From Bacteroidota bacterium (GTDB lineage: Bacteria; Bacteroidota; Bacteroidia; B-17B0; Aurantibacillaceae): a stretch of DNA of 48,576 bases. The notes beneath the pieces were generated by a model that made no database searches, was not told where the DNA came from, and saw nothing but the letters and a program-made list of their open reading frames with translations. The DNA lies in NCBI GenBank assembly GCA_013816895.1, contig JACDDR010000018.1, positions 1 through 48,576 on the forward strand, written 5' to 3'. Shown in pieces: positions 7,324-15,340 of this stretch (positions within the stretch are counted from its first letter, which is position 1; each line of letters opens with the position of its first letter). A program made the position numbers and the translations under genes.

Positions 7324-10260
7324 ATTAAACGTCACATATTTATTTTTTTACTGCTCGCCGGATTAGTTCCGGTTAAGGCGCAGCAATATTTTTTTAAAAA
7401 CTACAGCGCCGAAAACGGCCTTCCTTTCGTGCAGGTGTCATGCATGTTTCAGGACCGTCAGGGTTATTTATGGTCCGGCGGTTTTGGTGGCCTCACCCGT
7501 TTTGATGGAGAAACATTTGTGAACTACAATCCTAAAAACGGACTCATTGACCATAATGTAACTGCCATAAGCCAGGATGATTTCGGAAATATTTTTGCCG
7601 GCACAAATAAAGGCCTTAGTGTTATTTCTGGAAATAAAATTACCAATTACGGGAAGGCGCAGGGCCTCGATAATCAAAATATTACAGGCTTTTGCACCGG
7701 TTACCACCATAACATTTACATTGCAACCACCCGCGGCCTGTATACGTATAGCAACGGCAAAATCTCTCCTATCAAAGATTTGCTGGGCTATGCCATCAAC
7801 TACATTTACAAGCACGACACGTCAATTTACATCTGCACAAATAAAGGACTGATATTATACGGCCACGATAAATTTACGCTCATTAATAAATCAGCCGGGC
7901 TACCTTCCGACAATATAAATTGCGTGATACAAAAAGGCGAATCCATTGTAATTGGCACAGATAAGGGGCTAAGCTTTTTGAATTCCAAAACCCGTAAAAT
8001 AACCAATTACTTTATTGAAAACGGTTTGATTGATGAAGATATCACCTCATTGCTTAATCAGGGCGATGAATACATCTGGATAGGATCACACACAGGTCTC
8101 CTGAGGTTTAACGGCGACCAATTCGCCTATTACAACATTGGTTACGACAACAATTCAAATGTAGTGCGCTGCCTTTTAAAAGACCGTGAAGATAACATCT
8201 GGTGCGGAACTCACAGTGGTCTTTATAAATACCGCGATAATTCCTTTTCAACCTTTGATAAAATCAATGGCCCCGGCAATGCGTTCATATTCCAGATCTT
8301 CAGAGACAACAATAATAACTTATGGATGTGCTCCGAAAATAACGGCATCTACAAATATTACCAGGGCTATTTTAAACGCTACGGAATAAATGAAGGACTT
8401 GGCACCAACGTTTGTAAAACCGGTTTACAGGATAATGAGGGGCGATTATTGTTTGGCACTAAAAACAATCTGATGTTGTTCAAGAACGAACGCTTTACAT
8501 CTGTTGTAATGCCAAAAGAATTTGCGGGCCCTATTGAGATGCTTTATACAACGCACGATAACACTATTTGGATAGCAGGTGCTACCGGGCTGGTATCGCT
8601 CAACTGGAAAAATAATGTTGCCCAAACAAAATACTATTCGCTGCCCGTGCAATCGCCGGGGCCGGTGTATGGACTCTGTGAAGACGAAAGACATGATTTA
8701 TGGATCGGCACTTCCAAATCAGGATTATTTAAATTGACCGGCGATTCTATTCATGACATGAACAAGGAACTTAATCTAACCGAAGAGGATTATTTTTCTT
8801 TAAAATATACAAAAGGATTTCTATTTTCTGCAAGCCTGAATGGCATGATGATTCTGAATACAAAAACGAATAAAGTGAAATACATTACCGAACAGGATGG
8901 TTTGAATTCAGAATTAGTATACTCCATTGAATTTGCTGAGAATAAAAACGCGTTGTGGATAGGAACCAACCAGGGTATAAATAAACTTAATCTTAAAAAA
9001 TATTTAGAAAGCGGAGAGATTGAATTAAGTTCCTTTGGTAAGCTGCAAGGCTTTATGGGCGTGGAATGTAACTCTAACGGCATCTGGGAAGACCCTGACG
9101 GAACATTATGGTTTGGAACGATCAGCGGTTTGGTGAAACACGAGCCCTACAGTCTCAAAAAAAATTTCCAGTCCAATTCAACGGTTATACAAAAGATCCA
9201 GCTCTTCAGCGAAGACACCATGTTGGAGGATAAGGTTATTCTTCCGAGCAAATACAATACCATTTCGTTTTATTATAAAGGCATTTGCCTAACCAGTCCG
9301 AAAAAAGTTGTTTATATGAAAAAGCTGGAAGGGTTGGAAAAAGAATGGAGTCTGCCGGCCACCGAAGAATACAGTAAATACGCGAACCTTCCGCCCGGCA
9401 AATACACCTTTAAAGTAAAGAGCAGAAATAATGAAGGGATCTGGGATGATCAGGAGACCAGTTTTACCTTTACCATTCTTGCGCCTTTTTACACCAAGTG
9501 GTGGTTTATTTTACTGGTAGCTACCAGCATAACAGCAGTTGTGTATGCCATTGTAATAGTAAGGATCAGAAATATTAAAATGAAACAGAAGGTGGAATAT
9601 GAGCGAAAGGTACAAATGAGCAAGATCGAGTTAAAAGCACTACGCTCGCAAATGAATCCGCATTTTATTTTTAATTCGCTGAACTCTATTCAACATTATA
9701 TTTTCAACAGTAAAACGGATGAGGCTATTAAATACCTGAGTAAATTTGCAAGACTGGTGCGCATAATACTTAATAATTCCAACAAGCCCACCGTTACCGT
9801 AGGTGAAGATCTTGAAGCCCTTAAACTGTACCTCGAGCTTGAGCAAATGCGTTTTGAAGAAAAATTTGATTATGAAATTATTATCGATCCATCGGTAGAT
9901 ACGGATTACGATATTATGCCGCCTCTGCTCACCCAACCTTATGTAGAAAATGCGATCCTTCACGGGCTGAACCCGAAACCCGGAAAAGGAAAACTAACAA
10001 TCGCTTTCACTTCCAGAAATAATTTTTTAATTTGCACCATCACCGACAATGGGATAGGAAGGGAAAAAGCGGCAGAAATAAAACGCACCATGCCGGTGAG
10101 CAAACATAAGTCTTTAGGAATGCAAATTACAGAAGACAGATTGAAAATTTTAAACGACGTGAATAATTCGAAATTAAGCGTAACGATAACCGATCTTAAA
10201 GATGCCCAAAATAGTTCTCTGGGTACAAAGGTAGAGTTATACGTGCCGCTGCACGGATAA
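7324..10260 (+). CDS. LytS-type sensor histidine kinase with reg_prop beta-propeller and Y_Y_Y domain
   Basis: This membrane kinase is about 978 residues from the start used here. A signal peptide (KRHIFIFLLLAGLVPVKAQ) leads into many two-component-propeller repeats (about 25-620, recurring as 'DxxGNIWxGTxxGL'), then a Y_Y_Y domain (about 645-720), a membrane helix (about 725-747), a His_kinase domain with MNPHFIFNSLNS (phospho-acceptor His780) and a HATPase domain with YVENAILHG and DNGIGRE near 909. It pairs with the LytTR regulator 11 bp downstream. The start is problematic. The frame has no ATG/GTG/TTG between a TTG at 7132, which lies inside the previous gene, and the signal peptide. ATT at 7324 would give M-K-R-H and a classic signal peptide. 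The ligand is unknown. Confidence 0.9.
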   Translation: MKRHIFIFLLLAGLVPVKAQQYFFKNYSAENGLPFVQVSCMFQDRQGYLWSGGFGGLTRFDGETFVNYNPKNGLIDHNVTAISQDDFGNIFAGTNKGLSVISGNKITNYGKAQGLDNQNITGFCTGYHHNIYIATTRGLYTYSNGKISPIKDLLGYAINYIYKHDTSIYICTNKGLILYGHDKFTLINKSAGLPSDNINCVIQKGESIVIGTDKGLSFLNSKTRKITNYFIENGLIDEDITSLLNQGDEYIWIGSHTGLLRFNGDQFAYYNIGYDNNSNVVRCLLKDREDNIWCGTHSGLYKYRDNSFSTFDKINGPGNAFIFQIFRDNNNNLWMCSENNGIYKYYQGYFKRYGINEGLGTNVCKTGLQDNEGRLLFGTKNNLMLFKNERFTSVVMPKEFAGPIEMLYTTHDNTIWIAGATGLVSLNWKNNVAQTKYYSLPVQSPGPVYGLCEDERHDLWIGTSKSGLFKLTGDSIHDMNKELNLTEEDYFSLKYTKGFLFSASLNGMMILNTKTNKVKYITEQDGLNSELVYSIEFAENKNALWIGTNQGINKLNLKKYLESGEIELSSFGKLQGFMGVECNSNGIWEDPDGTLWFGTISGLVKHEPYSLKKNFQSNSTVIQKIQLFSEDTMLEDKVILPSKYNTISFYYKGICLTSPKKVVYMKKLEGLEKEWSLPATEEYSKYANLPPGKYTFKVKSRNNEGIWDDQETSFTFTILAPFYTKWWFILLVATSITAVVYAIVIVRIRNIKMKQKVEYERKVQMSKIELKALRSQMNPHFIFNSLNSIQHYIFNSKTDEAIKYLSKFARLVRIILNNSNKPTVTVGEDLEALKLYLELEQMRFEEKFDYEIIIDPSVDTDYDIMPPLLTQPYVENAILHGLNPKPGKGKLTIAFTSRNNFLICTITDNGIGREKAAEIKRTMPVSKHKSLGMQITEDRLKILNDVNNSKLSVTITDLKDAQNSSLGTKVELYVPLHG

Positions 10261-10271
10261 AAACCAAGTAT

Positions 10272-11015
10272 ATGAAAACACTTATTGTAGAAGACGAACA
10301 AAAAAGCCGCGACATGCTGGCCGGTATCATTCAAAAAAACTGTCCGATGTTGGAGATTGTTGGCCTTGCCAATAATGTAAAAGAAGGCGTTGAAATGGTC
10401 AAATCATTAAAACCTGAACTGATTTTTCTCGACATCAGTATGCCCGATGGAAGCGGTTTTGATCTGCTTGAACAAGTACAGGGGCATAAATTTGAACTCA
10501 TTTTTGCAACGGCAAGCGATCAGTACGCCATTCGCGCCATTAAATACAGCGCCTGCGATTACCTGTTGAAACCAATTGACATTGACGAACTGAAGGAAGC
10601 GGTGGATAAAGCAATGAAGAAAAAAGCCATTGCGCCCCCAACCATGGAAAACCTTCAATTCCTTATCCAGCAATTAAAACGGAGCGACGATAATTTTCAG
10701 AAAATTACTTTGCCTACCGGTAACGCTTTTGAAATAGTAAACATTAAAGATATTATCCGTTGCGAGGCCGACACCAGCTACACCAATTTTTACCTTACCG
10801 ATAAACGCAAACTCATGGTAAGCGCCGGGCTTAAACATTACGAAGAGCTTTTACCGGAGCAGGACTTTATCAGGGTTCATCACCATCACCTGATCAACAT
10901 GAACCATGTAGTAAGATTTTTAAAAGAAGACGGCGGTTATGCTGTAATGAGCGATGGCACTAAAATAGAGATCTCCAGGCGAAAGAAAGACGCTTTTCTG
11001 GAGCGCCTAGCTTAA
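10272..11015 (+). CDS. LytTR-family response regulator
   Basis: This 247-residue cytoplasmic regulator has a receiver domain with an acidic pocket near residues 7-9 (VEDE), phospho-acceptor Asp54 in IFLDISMPDG and Lys100 in LLKPID. A linker follows, then a LytTR DNA-binding domain (about 140-247) with the FIRVHHHHLINMNHV region and a final EISRRKKDAFLERL helix. It is the expected partner of the kinase ending 11 bp upstream. In Bacteroidota such REC-LytTR proteins are transcription factors paired with LytS-type kinases, but the regulon cannot be read from this window. Confidence 0.94.
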   Translation: MKTLIVEDEQKSRDMLAGIIQKNCPMLEIVGLANNVKEGVEMVKSLKPELIFLDISMPDGSGFDLLEQVQGHKFELIFATASDQYAIRAIKYSACDYLLKPIDIDELKEAVDKAMKKKAIAPPTMENLQFLIQQLKRSDDNFQKITLPTGNAFEIVNIKDIIRCEADTSYTNFYLTDKRKLMVSAGLKHYEELLPEQDFIRVHHHHLINMNHVVRFLKEDGGYAVMSDGTKIEISRRKKDAFLERLA

Positions 11016-11141
11016 ATTATTGATTTTACCACTTATAAGAAAAAAGCCACCACTTATTTAAACGGCGAAAAAAAGGCGTTTTGACATGTTAACTTTACTC
11101 TACGTTCTTTAAAGGGTTTTTGTTTAGTTATAACAAAGTTT

Positions 11142-11186
11142 GCCACGCACCGGTTATGGAGATTTCCGGTTCGTGGCTTTTTTTTT
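11142..11186 (+). terminator. Terminator downstream of the kinase/regulator pair
   Basis: GCCACGCACCGG (11142-11153) pairs with CCGGTTCGTGGC (11166-11177) with one mismatch, followed by a run of nine T residues. It lies about 127 bp after the regulator stop. Confidence 0.8.
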
Positions 11187-11203
11187 GGAAGTTTATGCCA
11201 TAA

Positions 11204-11233
11204 AAAACCCGCTCCATTTACGAAGCGGGTTTT
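11204..11233 (-). terminator. Terminator of the large T9SS Ig-repeat gene
   Basis: AAAACCCGCT (11204-11213) and AGCGGGTTTT (11224-11233) form a perfect 10-bp stem. Read on the minus strand it ends in a T-run, just after the stop codon at 11258. Confidence 0.8.
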
Positions 11234-11257
11234 GCTTTTTAATTATTTAAGATCGGT

Positions 11258-14200
11258 TTATTCTTTAACCAGTCTTATACTTTCGGTTCTACCGTTAGAG
11301 GTAGCTTTTAATATGTACAATCCTTTTGCTTGCTCACTGATGTTGAGGTTAAATTTACCTGCATCAACGGTTGCGGACAAAATAATTTTACCAAATAAAT
11401 CGCACACTTCAATCTTAGTCATGTTTTCAACTTCGATCGTATATACTCCCGTACCTGGATTAGGATATACATTCATGGAAATTGCAGAAGCATGGCTTGC
11501 AATTCCTGTACACGCACTCACACTTTGGCTGATAACAGTAGAAGCCGTACAACCTCCGGAATTAGTACCGGTAACAGTATAACTTGTCGTGGTTGTAGGA
11601 CTCACAGCAATCACAGCCGTTGTAGCTGTCGTGTTCCACACATAGCTGGAAGCGCCGCTGGCTGTTAAAGTAGCGCTCTGCCCTACGCAAATAAAGCTGG
11701 AAGAACTGGATGCCGCAGTAACAGTAGGTGACGGATTCACATTCAGGTTTATAGTGCCCTGCGTTGAACAACCGAACGAGTTAGTAACACCTACAGTATA
11801 CATCGTAGTAGCGGTAACGCTATTGGCAACAGTAGAGGCGGTGCCCGTAGAGCTCAGGAACACTGATGGCGCCCACGAATAAGTAGTGGCAGGTGTAACT
11901 CCTCCGGAAATTGTTACGACATAATCTTCTGTTTCTCCATAAGTGGCTGACGCGCAAGGATCAATATTCGAACTGGCGTAAACTTCTCTTACACGAAGCG
12001 TGGTTGTGCCATTTGTAGCAGTTAAAGGCACTGTGAAGGTGGCAATACCTGACACCGGGAATGCCGCGTTAATCGTCATCTGCGCGATCTTTTCATTTGC
12101 GTCGTATAAGTTGCCGTTCTGGTTATAATCGATCCAGGAGGCCAGGCCGTTACTTGAGGAATAAGTTCCGGGCTGTAAAGTAAGCGTATACGCTGTGCCC
12201 GCGGTTAATGTAGTGGTGATGCTTGAAGGATACATTGTGTAATACGGAGCAGCAAGACCGGTAGTGGTGTTTGTAATATTTCCAAGAGTTACTCCTCCAA
12301 TATAATCACCAAATCCTGTACCCGAAGAGTACACCGGCTGGCAGAAAGGAGCGACAGACGCATTAGCTGCGGTTACAGCCATCGTAGCGCTGCTTCCTGA
12401 ACATAATGAATACGAGCTTGAAGTTAAACTGGTAATGCTCACAGCCGGATTATAGGATAAGGCGAGTGTTAATGTCGCGCTACAACCAGTTGAATTCTGG
12501 CCAGTGACAAAAACGGTAATTGGCCCTGTTACATTAGTTGTGGTTACTACTGGCCCTGAAGTTGTCGTTAAATTAACCGAAGGTGACCAGGTATAATTTG
12601 ATGCGCCACTTGCAGTAAAAGTATTGGCAGCAGGACTACAAATAATTTGTGATCCGCTTATCGTTATCGAGGGGCCTGCAACAGTTGTAAGGGTGAACTG
12701 TGAAGACGCGGTACAGCCGCCTGAATTTCCTGTAACTGAATAAACAGTGGTAGCGCTAGGCGAAGTTGCGATGGAAACCGCCGTTGAACCTGTACTCCAT
12801 GTGTAGCTTGAAGCTCCATTAGCCATAAGGGTAGCGGGACTGGACACACAAACTGTGGAAGGTCCGGTAATATTTACGGTTGGAGAGATACTGATAAGTT
12901 GAGTAACCGTTTGGGTACAACCTGCAACCGTATTAGTTGCAATAACGGTATAGGTAGTGCTTATTGTAGGACTTACTACAATGGACGCAGTTGTAAATCC
13001 GCCCGGCGACCAGGTATAACTGTTCGATCCGCTCGCGGTTAACGTTTTACTTCCCGGAACACATGGGGCGCTTGGCGTAACAGCTATAACCGGTGCACCT
13101 ACTGTATTAACAGTAAACTGAGCCGTTCCAGTACAACCACCTGAGTTTCCGGTTACAGAATAAACAGTTGTCGCGGTTGGTGAAGGTACAATTGTACCTG
13201 AGGTTGAGCCTGTACTCCAGGTATAGGTAGAAGCGCCGCTTGCGGTAAGGGTTGCCGGATTAGTTGCGCATACAGTGGCAGGTCCGGTAATATTTACAGT
13301 TGGGGTAACACTTACAAGTTTAGTAACGGTTTGGTTACAGCCTACAACTGTGTTGGTTGCCACAAGCGTGTAAGTAGTGCTTACAGTTGGCGTTACTACA
13401 ATAGAAGAGGTTGTAAATCCACCCGGCGACCAGGTATATGTATTAGAACCGCTGGCCGTTAAAGTTTTACTTCCCGGAGAGCATGGCGCACTGGGAGTAA
13501 CAGCAATAACAGGAGCCGCTGCAGTATAAAGAGTATACTGGGCAGTGGATGTACATCCGCTGGAATTACCGGTAACCGAATACACGGTTGTAGAAGCAGG
13601 GGCTGTTACGATAACAGAAGATGTAGAGCCGGTACTCCATGTATAAGTAACCGCTCCGTTTGCTGTTAATGTGGCCGAACTTGGAACACATACTGTAGAA
13701 GGGCCCGTAATGGTCACAGTTGGTGTAACTCCTACTACAATGGTTCGGGTTTCAACGCAACCGATTACTGTGTTGGTTGAAGCAAGTGTATATGTAGTGC
13801 TAACGGTTGGGCTAACCACAATAGATGTGCTGGTAGAACCTCCCGGGGTCCAGGTGTAATTGCTGGAGCCGCTTGCCGTAATTGTTTTAGGGCCTGGAGC
13901 ACATAACGTTGATGGGGTTAAAGAAGCGGCGAGGGATGGGATACAAGGGGTTTTAACATTGATGTTGTCTAATCCCCACCCGTTAATATTAAACGAATTG
14001 GCACCGAAAGCTGTAAAACGTAACTGGAAAATTTGTCCCTGCATACCTGTTAATGTATAGTTGGCTACAGTCCAGTTCATGGTTCCGCTGAGGGTATTTG
14101 TGTACAAGGCAACTGTGCTCCAGGTTGTTCCCGCAACAGTTTTATACTCCACTTTAAATTGTTCCAGGGTTGAGGTGCTGAAATTATTTAATTGCAAAAC

Positions 14201-14503
14201 ATAGTCAAGAAGTATAGGCCCCGCAGTATAGGTAGTGGCGCTAATGGTATTGCTTAATAAACTTATTGAATAGTTGGTTAAGGTTGGGTTGTATGAAAAA
14301 AAAGCGTTCGGAGCAGTTCCTCCAATGGGAGTGTATGCCGCACCAATTGTCCAATTACCCTGCCCTAACGGGAATGTCCAGTTGTTGGCAGTAAAGGTAT
14401 TACTGGTCCAGTCTTCCGAAAAAATAGTTACCTGCGCTTTTGCCTGACTTGTCAGGAACAGAGCAAGAACCAGTGTCATTAATTTTGTGTAAATTTTATT
14501 CAT
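11258..14503 (-). CDS. Large T9SS-secreted Ig-like repeat protein with GEVED domain
   Basis: This is a 1081-residue exported protein. It has a signal peptide (ending SQAKAQ) and an N-terminal beta-rich domain of about 165 residues (EDWTSNTFTANNW, later GWGLDNINVK) resembling a jelly-roll/MAM-like module. About nine Ig/PKD-like repeats follow, each with 'C..G...TLTASG...YTWS' and 'TTYTV..TN...GC'. A GEVED domain (FGDYIGGVTLGNI ... WIDYNQNGN ... GETEDYVVTI) sits inside the eighth repeat. The end is a type A sorting domain (MNVYPNPGTGVYTIEV ... ESIRLVKE). Repeats 2-6 recur at DNA level with an exact 420-bp period. Such proteins are carried over the outer membrane by the type IX system and anchored or released. 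An adhesive or structural role is inferred. Confidence 0.93.
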   Translation of the reverse strand: MNKIYTKLMTLVLALFLTSQAKAQVTIFSEDWTSNTFTANNWTFPLGQGNWTIGAAYTPIGGTAPNAFFSYNPTLTNYSISLLSNTISATTYTAGPILLDYVLQLNNFSTSTLEQFKVEYKTVAGTTWSTVALYTNTLSGTMNWTVANYTLTGMQGQIFQLRFTAFGANSFNINGWGLDNINVKTPCIPSLAASLTPSTLCAPGPKTITASGSSNYTWTPGGSTSTSIVVSPTVSTTYTLASTNTVIGCVETRTIVVGVTPTVTITGPSTVCVPSSATLTANGAVTYTWSTGSTSSVIVTAPASTTVYSVTGNSSGCTSTAQYTLYTAAAPVIAVTPSAPCSPGSKTLTASGSNTYTWSPGGFTTSSIVVTPTVSTTYTLVATNTVVGCNQTVTKLVSVTPTVNITGPATVCATNPATLTASGASTYTWSTGSTSGTIVPSPTATTVYSVTGNSGGCTGTAQFTVNTVGAPVIAVTPSAPCVPGSKTLTASGSNSYTWSPGGFTTASIVVSPTISTTYTVIATNTVAGCTQTVTQLISISPTVNITGPSTVCVSSPATLMANGASSYTWSTGSTAVSIATSPSATTVYSVTGNSGGCTASSQFTLTTVAGPSITISGSQIICSPAANTFTASGASNYTWSPSVNLTTTSGPVVTTTNVTGPITVFVTGQNSTGCSATLTLALSYNPAVSITSLTSSSYSLCSGSSATMAVTAANASVAPFCQPVYSSGTGFGDYIGGVTLGNITNTTTGLAAPYYTMYPSSITTTLTAGTAYTLTLQPGTYSSSNGLASWIDYNQNGNLYDANEKIAQMTINAAFPVSGIATFTVPLTATNGTTTLRVREVYASSNIDPCASATYGETEDYVVTISGGVTPATTYSWAPSVFLSSTGTASTVANSVTATTMYTVGVTNSFGCSTQGTINLNVNPSPTVTAASSSSSFICVGQSATLTASGASSYVWNTTATTAVIAVSPTTTTSYTVTGTNSGGCTASTVISQSVSACTGIASHASAISMNVYPNPGTGVYTIEVENMTKIEVCDLFGKIILSATVDAGKFNLNISEQAKGLYILKATSNGRTESIRLVKE
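12660..13920. repeat. Three in-gene DNA repeats with 420-bp period
   Basis: The same sequence landmarks recur at 12861, 13281 and 13701 (GGtCCgGTAAT) and at 12791, 13211 and 13631 (GTACTCCA), each exactly 420 bp apart. One unit encodes 140 residues, that is two Ig-like domains. This looks like segmental duplication within the large T9SS gene; the first two copies are the most alike. Confidence 0.85.
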
Positions 14504-14518
14504 GAGTTAAGGTTTAAA

Positions 14519-14809
14519 TTAATTATCTCTTTTATTTAATATTTCATAAGAACCTGCATTTGAAAGATAATGGTCTTTCCTGGCTGCCGGCAGTTTATCA
14601 AATTGTTCCTGTGTAAATACCTGGATGGTTTTCCCATCAATTATTTTTTCTGAAGTAAACGCCGGTTCCTTTTTTTCGGTTGTTACTACAGTGGTTTGAT
14701 TAAGCCGTGTCGTTTCTAAATGTTTAGCTTTTGCACCGTCCTGGGCATAAGTATTTGCGGCGACCATCACACAAATACCTAATAAAGCAGTAACCTTATT
14801 TTTTTTCAT
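14519..14809 (-). CDS. Small exported protein of unknown function
   Basis: This 96-residue protein has a signal peptide ending NTYAQ (about 22 residues). The mature part is hydrophilic, with TTVVTTEKKEPAFTSEKIIDGKTIQVFTQEQFDKLP. I do not recognise a family. It lies 15 bp upstream of the large T9SS gene on the same strand, so the two are probably co-transcribed. A TAAATTCG box (one mismatch to the -7 consensus) ends 4 nt before the ATG, which would make this transcript nearly leaderless. Confidence 0.7.
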   Translation of the reverse strand: MKKNKVTALLGICVMVAANTYAQDGAKAKHLETTRLNQTTVVTTEKKEPAFTSEKIIDGKTIQVFTQEQFDKLPAARKDHYLSNAGSYEILNKRDN

Positions 14810-14956
14810 GTATCGAATTTACATATAAAATGTTCACTATTATTAACTCATTTTAAAATGTTTTTGTCTGAAACATCGGTAATTTAAGGGGGATTTTTTT
14901 CCACAATCACCGATTCTGCTCCAACAATTCCCTTTCTGCGGCACTTTCAGAAGTTT

Positions 14957-15340
14957 CTAAAAATCTTTCGGCTGAAATTTTACAAGCACCGACATTAAAC
15001 TTTGGTTATGAAAGGTAATAGAATCAGAAACTACCTCATACCAATATGGAACTGCAAAACGCAGTTTATATTTTCCGGGCGCAAGACTTATACTGTATTT
15101 TCCTTCACTATTGATCTTCGGAAAAAGCGAATCATTGTTGTAAACAAACTTAACATTGCTTTTCACGGGTTTATTATCCGGACCAACAAAACTGATCGTA
15201 ACCTTGGTCTTTCCTGCTGGAAGTTTTTTATCTTTTATTACCTCCGTTACTTTGCACAATCCTCTTTTCAGTTTGACAGTCTGAGCCTTCACTCCATGTG
15301 TAAAGCCAAACAGCATTAAAATTAAAAACCAGCTTTTCAT
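14957..15340 (-). CDS. Small exported beta-sandwich protein (carboxypeptidase-regulatory-like)
   Basis: This 127-residue protein has a signal peptide ending GVKAQ. The mature part has the pattern of a single regulatory-like or PEGA-like beta-sandwich: 'KTKVTISFVGPDNKPVKSNV' followed by 'INSEGKYSISLAPGKYKLRF'. Its ATG overlaps the TGA of the M1 peptidase gene (ATGA), so translation is coupled to the peptidase. It may be a small accessory domain protein; no direct function can be assigned. Confidence 0.72.
   Translation of the reverse strand: MKSWFLILMLFGFTHGVKAQTVKLKRGLCKVTEVIKDKKLPAGKTKVTISFVGPDNKPVKSNVKFVYNNDSLFPKINSEGKYSISLAPGKYKLRFAVPYWYEVVSDSITFHNQSLMSVLVKFQPKDF

Noticed and set aside
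11040..11140. Possible small RNA between the response regulator and the terminator at 11142
   Set aside because: A TAACTTTA box is present but no -33 element at a proper distance and no conserved structure; the terminator is adequately explained by the upstream operon.
14870..14925. Imperfect inverted repeat ATCGGT.../...ACCGAT between two small exported genes
   Set aside because: It has a long loop of about 25 nt, no T-run and one mismatch; it could be chance in AT-rich DNA.
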